A stretch of 64,000 nucleotides of DNA from Acholoe squamosa (lineage: Eukaryota > Annelida > Polychaeta > Phyllodocida > Polynoidae), in the NCBI GenBank assembly GCA_949317995.1, contig OX439044.1, positions 52,966,166-53,030,165 on the forward strand, written 5' to 3'. The position numbers and the translations under genes are program-made. This document shows, piece after piece, positions 1 to 12,225 of the stretch (position 1 is the stretch's first letter; each line of letters opens with the position of its first letter). The notes under the pieces were generated by a model, which saw only the letters and a list, made by a program, of their open reading frames with translations, did not search any database and was not told the DNA's origin.

Positions 1-1135
1 GTAAAAGCAGAATTGGGTTCTCACCAGTAAAACTGAAAACAGAAATGGAAAATTCCCTCTAGATCAAAATCTATGGTGAAAAATCATCATATTGTTATGT
101 ATTTTTTTTATGAAAAAGGCTGATCTATTGTGTTTTTGGACATTATTATGTTTTATAATGTATTTAGAGCTTAATCATCGATTTCAGATATGAATAACGA
201 CCTATGTTCAAGGAGGGGTTCTGACATAACTACTAGGAATATCTAAGCCAATGATGTCTCATTTGAAAGATCTTGAGATGAACTTTGATAATGAATTTCT
301 CTGCAGAGGGGTGTTTTTGCTTGCCTGGTCACATGTAATGTGTCTTGGTGGTTTAGCCATCCTATTCATCTTGGGGATTTAATCAAATCAGGACAATATG
401 AATTTCATTTCAGGTGAATCCCAGGGGGATTCTTAAGATGTAATTATTTCTCGCTGACTTGAGGCTTAATCATTATAGGCTGATATCCATGATGGAAAAC
501 ATTGGCCATCAATCTCCTTATAAGATGTAGACACAAAGTCACGCTAGAAAGTAATATCTAACACAATGTGAATGTTGACCTAGAGACCTAGAGTAGTTTT
601 CCTGGACTTGGGACTATGTAAACACCATGGATAAGGAAGCTGGCACATATACCTGACAGATAATGAGTGGAACAATGTCCTATTGGGCAGCTTCCAAAGC
701 CAGAGTCAATGCTGGTTCTTGGAAAAAAAAACAGTTCTCTAGCGTTGAGGGCTATTAAGCCATGGTATTTTTCACAAACCATATTCACCCATGATTTTAA
801 ACTTTACAGCATAAATTATATGGATAGGCTCTAACTCACCCCCGCCCTATGGGAACCAGGGAGCGCGTGGGAAATCTGAGCCAATAGAAGGACTCCTTAC
901 TTTAGGACATTAGCACTAAGCTAAATAGGTGGAAGTTTGGAACCCCTACCCCCAAACAAAAAGATCTTATCAAATTCATAATCTGATCATAGTGTATAGA
1001 CATATTTAACACCCTGTAGCTCCTTTCATGCAGTAAATGATTATTCATACCACAGTGGGCACGGAGAACAATGGATTTCACACCGTCTATATTATATATT
1101 ATATACAGCCTCTGGTATAAGCTGGTTATTATACT
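1..1135. other. AT-rich stretch, nothing recognised
   Basis: I see no open frame of note, no repeat structure and no motif that I can assign. It reads as intronic or intergenic sequence. Confidence 0.4.
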
Positions 1136-1513
1136 TTATACCCTGGCTATCACGTTTTGGCACTGATTTGCGGTGCCGAACCCTGATAAACCCATGTATT
1201 TAGCATGCCCTAAGGCACCATGGAAAATTTCAATACAAGTTGTTACGTTGACATATGATCTGAGGTCATTCCGGCAGCCACATGCACTCCTTACCAGTAG
1301 TTCCCCTGGGACATATGTGATATAACACTTTGTGTCCGCGCAGTCCGGTCCACTAGCTGAGGAAGACGCCGTGTTTTGATTCGAATTAGAGCCCTGTTGT
1401 CGACGGAAAATGTCTAAATTGAGGAGAATTACATATGCCATCATGGATTCTAGCCCAGCACGACTTATATATGTGTACTTACATTCACCTCTCTTGACAA
1501 AGGCTCCAGCTCG
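1136..1513 (-). CDS. Candidate exon or gene fragment, cysteine-bearing
   Basis: The minus strand holds an open frame of about 125 codons ending in a stop at 1136. It opens directly after an AG at about 1514 (context TAAATACAG); an in-frame stop lies six bases upstream of that AG, so it would be an internal or last exon rather than a start. The peptide has paired cysteines (DCADTKC, SACGC, then TTC and NQC) and a serine/asparagine-rich linker (QGSNSNQNTASSSASG), as in extracellular modules. Local CpG is higher than in the flanks. A good donor (CTACTG then GTAAGG) lies inside the frame, so the exon could end earlier. The acceptor has a poor pyrimidine tract. I recognise no family. A chance open frame or transposon fragment is quite possible. 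Confidence 0.25.
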   Translation of the reverse strand, partial: RAGAFVKRGECKYTYISRAGLESMMAYVILLNLDIFRRQQGSNSNQNTASSSASGPDCADTKCYITYVPGELLVRSACGCRNDLRSYVNVTTCIEIFHGALGHAKYMGLSGFGTANQCQNVIARV

Positions 1514-1693
1514 CTGTATTTACAGTGTAAATGGACAATATATGCTTGCATTACGGTGACTCGACAAGGGAACAATATGGCAGAGGACCAGCCTCATCAT
1601 GTTGACTCGCAACAAATAACATTGATTTTCATGGCTTTATAAGGTAAAAATAATTTAATTTAATGGTGAAAACCATAGTATAAACATCATAGT

Positions 1694-1760
1694 GCATGGC
1701 TAGGCTTCCACTCGGTCCTTTTATCCTGTAGATAAAGGACCTAGTGGAAGCCCAACCATG
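1694..1760. repeat. Imperfect hairpin, about 33-bp arms
   Basis: The sequence from TGCATGGCTAGGCTTCCAC reads back as its near reverse complement ending in CCATGCA, around a 5-bp loop. It is probably a small MITE or a remnant of one. Confidence 0.6.
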
Positions 1761-1882
1761 CAATATGTCCTTAATAAGGCCCCCCTACATAAAGCTTACA
1801 ACCCTGTCCTAGTACAATAACCCCTAGATATTCTTTTCTACGAGTAATGCAGCACCTCCTACTGATATTCTAATCATTGATA

Positions 1883-2121
1883 ACATATCGTCGCCTTAGT
1901 TTAAGAAGGTTGCAGGGCTTTTCTTCTTTTTTAATGTGTATTGACCCTTATCTAGCTACTATGAAAGTACTGAAGCTCTGTCTATGATATGTGTGCCTAA
2001 AGGCCCCAGTGTAAGGTTGCTGTTTCCACTTTGTGTTATAGTGAGTGGAACATTTCATTTGCCTCTCCTTCAAAATTTGAAATATGCAGTTACAACCTTC
2101 TTGCACTAAGGCGACAATATG
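1883..2121. mobile_element. Short TIR element (MITE-like)
   Basis: The left end ACATATCGTCGCCTTAG continues as AAGAAGGTTGCA and the right end is its inverted counterpart (ACAACCTTCTTGCACTAAGG, then CGACAATATGT). The inverted repeats are about 30 bp, with no coding sequence between. The right end and about 65 bp inward recur at 42467-42527, so this is a dispersed family. No clear target duplication is visible. Confidence 0.5.
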
Positions 2122-2767
2122 TATTCTTTGGTCCCTCTAGCCCCTTCTATGTGTAACATTAATGCCAATTAAAGATGTGCTGTGGTGACCTATCAGCATG
2201 AGGTCGTGTAGAGAAAGAGCTAGTGAGCATGCTCAGCTCACCCCAAAAGTGATTATCTCAAAGGTCAGTAACCAAGAGGCAGACCAAGCAGTGGGTTCCT
2301 GAGGTGACTGGAGATCATCACGAGTTTCCTCACCACACGTTTGATGGGAGCCAATCCACTATCCAACCAATGCTGTACTGTGATTCTCTGCCATGAATTG
2401 TGTGCTGGTTCTACTGTCACTACAGCACAGGTGGGCAAGTTTTTTATATGCAAATTTAGCATACTTGAAATATGGGAGATGTATGGGTACAATATATAGT
2501 CATCTAGTCGAAAAGGTTCAATTCAAGGAAAGGGATCGTACACTTTAACACTTTTGGAAATGTTCCAAAGGAAATCACAATTTATGTATATACAAATCTG
2601 AGAATTAATTCTTTATGAGATTCAGCACCTATCTAATGAAGCCTCCTGACATACTGGAGATACTGACGAGAGGTTGTGATTCTAATATATGTCTTCTTCT
2701 GGAAATCAATCATGTACGCTTATTATAGTTCACTGTGAGCCATACCCTTTTGGACAATTAAACCAGA

Positions 2768-2885
2768 TGATATTTGTGGCCTTCACAGATTAAACAAGTA
2801 AATCTCTCACATGATTATAGGAATAAGCATGACTTTTTGTGCATTGAGGACTTAAAACAATTAAACCGAACTATATCACAGTCTT
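2768..2885 (+). repeat. Local direct duplication, copy 1
   Basis: About 118 bp starting GATATTTGTGGCC recur at 3893-4007 in the same orientation with scattered differences. The matching block extends left to GGACAATTAAACCAGATG in this copy. In copy 2 a transposon sits exactly at that junction, so this copy serves as the empty site. Confidence 0.65.
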
Positions 2886-2917
2886 TTTTTGGGTACAGAA
2901 TCTTTATTGCAGTAAAT

Positions 2918-2919
<2 letters not shown>

Positions 2920-2980
<61 letters not shown>

Positions 2981-2981
2981 G
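2920..2981. repeat. (TA)n microsatellite
   Basis: A run of TA dinucleotides with one GT interruption, about 60 bp. Confidence 0.95.
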
Positions 2982-3369
2982 TCACAGAAGCGACTCAATC
3001 CACTATATACAACACACTTATGTACACTGCAACAAAGCTGAGAGAGGTCAGTTGTGTGCTAACTGGTGGATAACCCTCTCTCAGGTGTAATAATGCCATT
3101 TTTCAGTATAAATAAAAGGCAGATGTAACATATGTATGATATTTATATATAATCTAAGTGTAATCAAGCTGAGGAAATATTTCATTATAATTATTATGAA
3201 AGTTATGTAGAAGGGTATGATCAACAACTAGAAGTCGGTTTAACGACCTTGCTCTACCTGATGTTACTGGTAGTGGCTACCTGATCTTATTGGTAGCAAT
3301 TCCACCTGATGTTATTAGTGGTAACCAATTGCTCTAGATGGAAAGAAGAGCAGCTCTGATGTTATTGAG

Positions 3370-3424
3370 CTATAACACTGGACAATTAATCCAGATGCTA
3401 TAACACTGGACAATTAATCCAAAT
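3370..3424 (+). repeat. 27-bp tandem duplication
   Basis: The block ATAACACTGGACAATTAATC and its flank is present twice head to tail. The second copy abuts the transposon at 3425. Confidence 0.7.
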
Positions 3425-3888
3425 GTGACCCATCCTAACAATATGGTACGGAAGTCGCAAATAGAAAATGTTTAGATATTGCCATATTCATTTACAGCTC
3501 ATCAAGAGCTTTCATTTGGTATATAACACTTGCATATTTGAACCAGGTCGCCTTCTGTGGGTCCTCTAGCAATAAATGTGGTAGTATCAATTAATAAGAG
3601 ATTAAACTGAGATAATTAACATATTAAACATATAATAATTTATAAATCCTATACAATTCCTATGTAATTCTAAATAACCACAAAGGTTATAGCCATGTCT
3701 ATTAGGCATTTCGGGTTTAAATTAAGTTTAGGAAGCAAGGATTCTACAAGACATCTACCCATATGTTAGAAAAATGCTAGAATATCAATTTTGAAAATTT
3801 TGATATTTTTCACACTATGCAACTTGAAAAGGCTATATCTAGGCTTCTACATGTGCGACTTCAGTACCAATTTGTAAGTATGGGTCAC
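3425..3888. mobile_element. Non-autonomous TIR element, GTGACCCAT ends, copy 1
   Basis: 464 bp beginning GTGACCCATCC and ending ATGGGTCAC, flanked on both sides by AAAT. A second copy lies at 47779-48217 with the same ends and the same AAAT flanks. The two share internal blocks such as GAGCTTTCATTTGGTATATA. The local duplication at 2753-2790 shows the site without the element, which fixes the borders. There is no transposase frame, so mobilisation would need an autonomous partner. The superfamily is not clear; a 4-bp duplication is suggested by the flanks. Confidence 0.7.
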
Positions 3889-3892
3889 AAAT

Positions 3893-4007
3893 GATATTTG
3901 TGGGCTTTCACAGATTAAACAACTAAACCTCTCATATAATTATAAAAATAAGCATGATCTTTGCATTGAGGACTTGAATCAATTAAACCTAACTAAGTCA
4001 CAGTCTC
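3893..4007 (+). repeat. Local direct duplication, copy 2
   Basis: Partner of 2768-2885, separated from its own left part by the transposon at 3425-3888. Confidence 0.65.
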
Positions 4008-5560
4008 AGAATGATTTCCTTACATGATTTTCAAGATACCCTGCCATGGCATAGTGCTGTAGCTGGTCATTCTATAAGGTCATCATCGTTTCTCCATTGA
4101 ATATAGTTCCAGAGGGTTTCATGTCACAGATAAGATTAGATGAGTCAACAAGAGAAAAGACATCAGGGGTTCTAGCTAGCTCCTAGTTTCACTATGGGGC
4201 AAAGGCTATTCAATGATATAGAAAATATATTTCAGATACTATAGATCAGAAGATTAGAAGCCGGTTCTCTTTGTCTGTGTAGAGTTTGGAGTGAATGCCG
4301 TCTTTGCACTTTAGTATTTTATTGTTAAACCAAATGTCAAGGATTGACACTTGGGCATTAGTTGTAAGGCACAACCTTTCACTGAGTTAACTTCAACGTG
4401 CCTGATGTGAATGTTTTAAAACATTTGCAGGTTATGTATGGAGCCTCTGCCACTCAGGGACTAGTGGTGAGATTTTAAAGCCAGGAACACCTATTTACAA
4501 CACCCACTACAAACAAGCCATAACATCTTGTGCAGTAGCACCGCTTGAAAAATGCCAGACTTCCCACTCTTAAAGCACTCTATTGGCAAACCTAATTTTG
4601 GTTCAGGAAAATACTGACAAAAACCTGTTGGCAGATTTCAGAGGGCCACTAAGCTGCCTTTGAACTCGGAGATTAACTGTTCGGGACTGACAAGCCTTGA
4701 GTACTCCAAGCATGTGGGTGTATACCAGAAAGGGAATACCAGCAACAATGCCTATCTACACATCAGATTCAGGCACATGGACTATCTTGAATGATTTACG
4801 TGAAACATAACACTCCCCAACAATCATAAAGAACACCTCGTTAATGAGACAGAATTGTCCATGGGGTATTAAATATAAGAAGAAGGCATCAAAGGAGCAG
4901 CATTTAGATACATCTCAATTTTTAAATCTTAGCAAACCACATTTACCATCTTGACGGATAGACAAAAGTAATGCAGTTCATACTGGGATATCTAGTGACT
5001 CCATGTTGGTGTTGATTTTATCTGCTATTTGCTGTAAGGATGATCAGTTTGGTGCTCTTTCTTTACCATAGCATACTTCACCCAGCATACATCCATTCTG
5101 TTTAAATTTAAAATTAGGGATCTGAAGAGGTAAATGACCTACAACATTTCAGGCACATTACTATAACCAGAGTCCAAAGAGGCCTGACTTAAACTAGAGC
5201 TTTGACAGACCAGCACACTGCAATCTTGCATGACCTCCTGCTGTTGAAAGAACTAAAGGAGCCACTTGTGGGGTTGGCAGCTGCTGTACTAGAAGTATAC
5301 CAGTGGTTGATATCTAATTTCGACTTCACTCTGAGCCTTCAAGGGGTTCAAAAGGTTGAGTGCATTCATGATTTAGAATGAAAATTCATTTTGGTGCTTT
5401 CTCTTCGGTTTCTACTTTCAAAGTATGTCAAAAAGGTTATGCATTTATTGATTAGGTCTTACATCTGGTCCTTATTGTACTCTGCTGTTTTATCAAGATC
5501 ACCAGTACCTGCTAAAACTGATTTTGTCCAACAGAGTGTATTCTTTAACCCAGATAGCCC
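4008..5560. other. Unassigned stretch
   Basis: I see no supported gene, repeat or element. The short open frames here lack splice sites or any coding signature. Confidence 0.35.
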
Positions 5561-5564
5561 TACT

Positions 5565-5939
5565 GTCCTACATGTAGGACGTCTAAGTGACATCATGGGA
5601 AGAGGTCTATATCCGCAAGTAAACTTAACAGATATGGAAGTAAAATGTTGCATCCTATAGTTCTAGGCCCAAGGCTTCCAAAAATGCTCCATATGGGTAT
5701 TCTTAGGTTCTTTTATGACATTATACACATGTCCCAAAACACCTACTACTTAGGAAATTACCTTCTGGTAAAGATTTAGACCTTTTCAGAGGAGACAGAC
5801 GCCCGAAGTCCAACTGTCCTACATGTAGGACGGTCAGTTTCCGACACTCTTGTACAGGAATTGTGGTTTCCATGGCAACCAAAAGAACACAAATTTCAAA
5901 GGACAGCAGTCCTAAGTCCTACTGTCCTACATGTAGGAC
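5565..5939. promoter_or_regulatory. Three copies of a perfect 16-bp palindrome
   Basis: GTCCTACATGTAGGAC occurs at 5565-5580, 5816-5831 and 5924-5939. The second and third copies share flanks (CT before, GGT after, and an AAGTCC block upstream), so they descend from one longer repeated unit. A dimeric DNA-binding factor site is one reading; decaying copies of a repeat is the other. Confidence 0.5.
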
Positions 5940-5944
5940 GGTAA

Positions 5945-7690
5945 GCAATCCCTCATATCTCTGGACACGGTGCAGGTAAAGGTCCGAAATTTTGTACAAG
6001 GCATATTTGGTCATTTATTAGTCTACTTATCAATTTTAAGCACTCTATGACAAAAATTGCCGCTTTAGGGCTATCTGGGTTAATACATGCTAAAGATTAA
6101 GGTCAGAGATATACATTAACATACTCTGTCATACTCTGTGATTATATCCTTACATCTACGGTACTGAGAGGAACTTCAAAATGTTGCTCTGTCAGGATCC
6201 AAGATTCCTTCAAGAACCATACACAAGAGTTGCACAAATACAGTAATCTGAGTATATTTGGATACATTTTGTACTTCCTATTAGTGTGCATAATTTTGCT
6301 CAGACAGAACTGAGAGAAACGTATATGGTCCAACTCGTTTGCATAGTACTGAAACAAAATCTACAACAGAATGCATGGAAAACACTTTTTTATGTGTAAA
6401 AAGTTTGCATGTCTTATTAAAAAGAATTTGTGAAAGATCATTTGGCAATGCACAAACGTGTGCCACGCAAGCCTCTCAAGATCTTGTAACGTGGTAATGT
6501 AGAGTATTGGCAATCCAGACATTGCAGCACTATGTATTGGTGGCACCACACACACACTTCTATACTCTTGTGTAATTTGATAGCTCATATACAGAGGACA
6601 TACTGGCAACGGTTTGTTGCCTCATGCCTTTGCATATTGCTTAATAATTACACAGAAAAGTAGAAGAAGGATCTTCTTCACAAATGGGCAGCTCAAGCCC
6701 GGACAGTTCAAAAGGCAAGGTTATTAGAGCTGACACCCGTGTAGTTTCGTGGCAGTAAATCAACACTGCTTGCATGGGCACATGGACACTCCTTTCACAT
6801 CGTCTAGACAAATCAGCTGCTGCCTTTTCAGTGTCAAAGTCAGACAAAACTACATGAGTGGATATCAGGACAAGAAAACGCCAGGGATTTCTGTCACTTT
6901 TCTGCCATAAACAGGTTCATGACTAACCTGTTTCTTAGTACGCCCTAGGATTGAATGATAGTCCCTGGATCATGGGGTGTACTAAGTACACTGTTTTATC
7001 ATCACATTTCTCTAGCTTCTTCATCAAAATACACAATTCTAAAGTCACCTAAAGTACATGGGGAATATATTTTATATATGCACTTTTTTACAGAACTAAA
7101 ATCAGAATATTCTCTGAGAAATGGCTATATGTATAAATTTCCCCTTAGTCCTGGTATAGTAAAATCTATTTGCTAATTTTTTGTTAAATTTGCTAATAAA
7201 TATGAAACCATTAAATAATAGATAAATGCCTACAAAATGACGTTTTCATTTTAGCCAAGTGTTGTTTAATAAGGGAGTAAATGTATAATTTAATGTAAAT
7301 GTAAGTACAAAATAGTGGAGTGGTTTCACCATCCCAATAATGTATGCATAGGTAGGTGTCATGGTCCAGTGACCAAGGCTCTGATTGGCCCATACACCTG
7401 CAGAGGTGAGTGTCATGGTCCGGTGCACAAACAAGTATACTAAGATCCCAGTACATCCTAAGACTGTGCATGGTATCAGGATCTTAGTACAGACTAAAAT
7501 CAGACTCTTGTACTATGATCCTGGTGTGTCCTAACAAGATATCCCCGTCTCCAACCTGATAAAGGTAACCTATAAAGTACTTTGTAACTGTTGTTGGGAG
7601 TACGAATGTCATATAACTAAACATGACTAGTAATAAAGAACGCATAGTAGTTTTTGATCAAAAATCCAATCGTGATGTTCGCTTTGTAGG
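5945..7690. other. Unassigned stretch with one short duplication
   Basis: No supported gene. A 26-bp block (GATCTTAGTACAGACTAAAA and on) at about 7480 recurs at about 7889 inside the neighbouring TIR element. Confidence 0.35.
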
Positions 7691-7698
7691 TGACTATA

Positions 7699-8299
7699 CA
7701 CAGAGAGAAGAATACTGATCGCTTTGACATGTACTGCACATGTCATGTCAGGATTTGTATGTCAACTCCATTTGACATGACTAGTGAGCACATGTCACAT
7801 ATTCCTGCACCTGAGTGCCAGGTAGTACTGTGTGACAATTATGCAAGGGTCAACGGCAGTCAATAGCTGTGTACCAATGGTACAATTAAGGATCTTAGTA
7901 CAGACTAAAATCAGATACATTTTAGTGATCCATCTATACCGAGAACAAAATGACACAGAGCTATGTACAGCTAATGTACCAGCTGTTGGTAGTACCTCTT
8001 GGTAGTGGATAATCCTAGTACCAAAATGGCTGTTTGCCCCATCTAGTTGTATGTCCTACAACAAATATGCATGTAACACCTGACATATTATCACATGTCA
8101 AAACAACTTTGACATGGCTGTGACCCTGATCAAATCACAAGTGACATTTCAAGGTATGTCAAATCGTAGGAGGTTTAAGGCTTGCTACAGCTGTCATGGT
8201 GACATGTGTGCACATGTCCCAATGACATGTGCTCTCCACGTCAAATCTAACTTGACATGGGTATACATGTCATTTTTTTCAGATACAGTTTTTTCAGTG
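7699..8299. mobile_element. TIR element with TA flanks, TGACATGT-rich
   Basis: The left end CACAGAGAGAAGAATACTG and the right end (read in reverse CACTGAAAAAACTGTATCTG) form an imperfect inverted repeat of about 38 bp, both leading into TGACATGTA. Each side is flanked by TA. The interior carries many CATGTCA/TGACATG words in both orientations. The CACTGAAAA start and TA flanks resemble the family at 47047 and 52166. No transposase frame. Confidence 0.5.
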
Positions 8300-8588
8300 T
8301 AGTTAAACAACCATACAATGATGCATTGACTTACACAGTTACACATTTCATTTTTCATCATACTCATTAAGGAAATTTCAGGAGGTGACTCTACAAAAAC
8401 GTGATTCCTCATGCTGATATTCGGTCATCTCTCAATTTGCATCCCAGGTGGCAATGCCAAGTAGCTAGTCCCCACTGGATTGCAGGCCTAGCTACACCAC
8501 ATGACATCCCTAGTGTCCTCAGCTGACACATTACCAACATTACCATTGACACCTTTCAGCTAACGTCTAGCCCCAGTATTCCAGCCAC

Positions 8589-8648
8589 CTGAGCCACACA
8601 CCACAGGTCACGATCAACGAGTTCAGACAGCATAAAGCGTACACTCAT
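8589..8648 (-). CDS. Candidate 60-bp exon
   Basis: On the minus strand a strong acceptor (CCTTTTTTTCTGTCTAAAG) precedes a 60-bp open segment that reads MSVRFMLSELVDRDLWCVAQ, followed by a donor-like CAG then GTGGCT. The segment is CpG-richer than its flanks. It is phase 0 to phase 0. A second acceptor (ATCCTGTTTCAG) lies about 60 bp further upstream. No partner exon was identified and I do not recognise the peptide. Confidence 0.25.
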
Positions 8649-9010
8649 CTTTAGACAGAAAAAAAGGATTCTCTGTGTCAGGTTACCTGCGGCCCCGCAC
8701 TGAAACAGGATTTTAAAAAGACATAACACAACATTCAATACAGTATTTTCATTTAAGGTCAAACATAATCAGTTTTCTTTTAACTTCATGATACAAATGC
8801 ACCCATTTAGCTCCTTTTCTTTTCTTTGTGAATAATCCTAGATCAAATCTTGAGAAAATATGATTTAAGTCAGGCCTGTGTTTCCTAACAAAATGAATAA
8901 GATCATCAAACACCGTTTCTTCTAGATATCTAAGGTATGGAATTTTTCATGTTGGGAGATTTTAATGTGGATTTAATAGGCATCTATTCAACTAACAGAA
9001 AAAGAGATGA

Positions 9011-9532
9011 CCCAGTGGGCACAGAACGTTGCATCAACATTGACAACCCGCTGATATTGTGTTGATGATGTTGATCAACTGGTCTTCAACAGCTTTTCAA
9101 TGATTCTATTTCAATGTTGTCAACCAACACCATTTCACCATCCAATCAACAGTTGACATATCAATGTTGAAATATTGTTCTCAATTCAATGTTGACTCAA
9201 CATTGATTTGTCAATGTTGAATCAACAATATTGATTTCAATGTTGATTCAATGTTGATTCAACATTTACATGTCAACAAAGAATGCCCTAACAAATATCA
9301 ACATTGTTTCAACATCATATCAATGTTATGTCAATGTTGTGTCAACTTTGAATCAACATGGACATACAAACATTGAATCAGCACAGATGGTTAGATGTTG
9401 AATCACTGTTGATTTTGATTATGTTGTGTCAACTTTCAAATTCAACTATATTTCAACCCTATATCAACCGTTGATATGCAAACATTGCAAACATTGTTTC
9501 AACGCTGAATCAATGTTGATGTGCCCAGTGGG
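9011..9532. mobile_element. 522-bp TIR element in the endonuclease region
   Basis: Both ends carry CCCAGTGGG. Inward, the left end reads CCCAGTGGGCACA and the right end, in reverse, CCCACTGGGCACATCAACAT. The interior is made of degenerate words such as TCAATGTTGATTCAACATT in both orientations, so the whole element can fold into many small hairpins. No coding capacity. hAT-type MITEs often start CAGTG, but the identical 9-mer at both ends could also be a target duplication, so superfamily and exact borders are open. Confidence 0.6.
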
Positions 9533-11314
9533 ATAATTCGAGGCACGCCTGATAAAAAAATACTATACTACAACTGGGTTGTATACAATATATTAATGAA
9601 TTTACTCATTTTGAACCCAATGGACATACATCTCTTCTTGATTTAGCCTACTCCAGCTCTAATAACATTGTGGATAGTGGAACCTTAGATATTCATATAG
9701 CTGACCATCTCTGTATCTGCCTTGTCAGATCTGCTAGGATCTATGACAAAGAACCTATTTCTTTCTCAGGGAGATCATATAAAAACTATAATAAAGATAC
9801 TTTTACATCAGGACTTTTAAATTCTAACTGGGATGCTTTCTGGACTACCAATGAAGCATGGGAAGCTTGGGATGCATTGTTACATCAGATTGACAATATT
9901 CTATCTATCATATGTCCTGTTTAAAACTTCAATTTTGGCAGAAAGAAAAAAAACCATGGATAACCAATGATATTCTACAACTCATTCAAGACAAAAATGT
10001 AGCACTAAAATAAGCAAAACATACAAAAATAGTGATGATATAAATATTGCCAATTATCTCAGCAATATCATAATAAGGGATGCTAAAGTAAACTATCATA
10101 AGGGGAAACTAGATGACTATAGAAATAATCCAAAGGCTCACTGGAGAGAAATCTCAAGTATTGTCAAACCTAAACTATCAGATACTAGCATCAATCTTGT
10201 AAATCAAAATACTGGTGAACCTATACCTCGAATAGACACAACTGATTTTATTAACCACTACTTTAGAGACATAGGTCTCAAGCTATCACAAAATATGAAC
10301 CAACCCTGGTCTTATTCTGGCTTCATGGCCCACAGTTCATTTACTTTGAGACCAGCTGATCTCGAAGACATTAAGAAAATCAGTGCAGCAAAGTATCTAA
10401 GTCATCGAATATAATGAACATAGCCACCCTGGTACTAAAGATGCCCTAACTGTATTACCACATCATCTACTGCATGTTATAAACCTACCTATCACCACCT
10501 GTAGGTTCCCCCGTACTTGGAAAGAATCAATAGTCACACCTATCCCAAAGGTGGTGATCCCTCTGCTGTTTCTAACCTAAGGCCAATATCTATGCTTCCC
10601 TTGATCTCTAAAATATGTGAAAAAATTGTTCATAACCAATAATAGAATACCTGAATGTGAATAACATACTCAATATAAAACAACATGGCTTTAGGCCTGA
10701 ACACTATACCATACTGGACTACAGTCATTAACTGATGAATTCTATGAGGGAATGGAAAGCCAGTCAACTACCTTAGTTGCATATCTAGACTTCGCCAAAG
10801 CCTTTGATACTATAAATCACTCTATTCTATGTGATAAACTTAAGAAGATTGGATGAAGCCAGTCTCTGTTGGTTTAAATCATATCTCTCTAATATTACAC
10901 AAGCCACTAAGGTTAATGGTATTTGCTCCTCCAAACTGGAAATCTTATGTGGGGTACCCCAAGGCTCCATTTTAGGACCTTTATTGTTTTTGATATACAT
11001 AAATGACCTTGATACTTCATTACAGTTTATGGAATCACAGTTATATGCTGATGACACTGTCTTATTTCATACCTACAAAGAGCCCACACCTGACATCATA
11101 GCTGCTATGAACCAAGACTTGGAGAATGTAGCAAACTGGTGTAAGAAAAAGAAATTATCTTTAAATACTAAAAATACTAAAAACGTAATCTATGGCACCA
11201 ACCCTGGGTTGAAAAAGCACAGAGAGATAAATATGTCAATTAACAACCAACCGGGAAGCGATATACGAATGAGGGCCTCATGCGTATAGTAGCACTATAC
11301 GCACGAGGAAAAGG

Positions 11315-12225
11315 TGGTCAAAGGACAGCACAAGGGGAGGGTGGTCACAGGACAGCACAAGGAAAAGGTGGTCACAGGACAGCACGAGGGAAAGGTGGTC
11401 ACAGGACAGCACGGGGAAAAGGTGGTCACAGGACAGCACGAGGAAAAGGTGGTCACAGGACAGCACGAGGGGAGGGTGGTCACAGGACAGCACAAGGAAA
11501 AGGTGGTCACAGGACAGCACGAGGGAAAGGTGGTCACAGGACAGCACGAGGGAAGGGTGGTCACAGGACAGCACGGGGAAAAGGTGGTCACAGGACAGCA
11601 CGGGGAAAAGGTGGTCACAGAACAGCACAAGGAAAAGGTGGTCACAGGACAGCATAAGGGAAAGGTGGTCATAGGACAGCACGAGGGAAGGGTTGTCACA
11701 GGACAGCACGGGGAAAAGGTGGTCACAGGACAGCACAAGGGGAGGGTGGTCACAGGACAGCACAGGGAAAAGGTGGTCACAGGACAGCACGAGGGAAAGG
11801 TGGTCACAGGACAGCACGAGGGAAGGGTGGTCACAGGACAGCACGGGGAAAAGGTGGTCACAGGACAGCACAGGGAAAAGGTGGTCACAGGACAGCACAA
11901 GGAAAAGGTGGTCACAGGACAGCATGAGGGAAAGGTGGTCACAGGACAGCACAAGGGAAGGGTGGTCACAGGACAGCACGGGGAAAAGGTGGTCACAGGA
12001 CAGCATGGGGAAAAGGTGGTCACAGGACAGCACAAGGGGAGGGTGATCACAGGACAGGACAAGGAAAAGGTGGTTACAGGACTGCATGAGGGGAGGGTGG
12101 TTACAGGACTGCATGAGGGGAGGGTGATTACAGGACAGTAACATGAGAGGGTGGTCACAGGACAACGCTATAGTGAGGGTGGTTACATGACAGAACGAGG
12201 AAGGGTGGTTACAGGACACACAATT
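11315..12225 (+). repeat. 27-bp minisatellite, left arm of FB1
   Basis: Near-identical units with variation mainly at the CACGAGG/CACAAGG/CACGGGG position. Because 27 is a multiple of three, several frames stay open through the array on both strands; these are artefacts. Confidence 0.95.
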
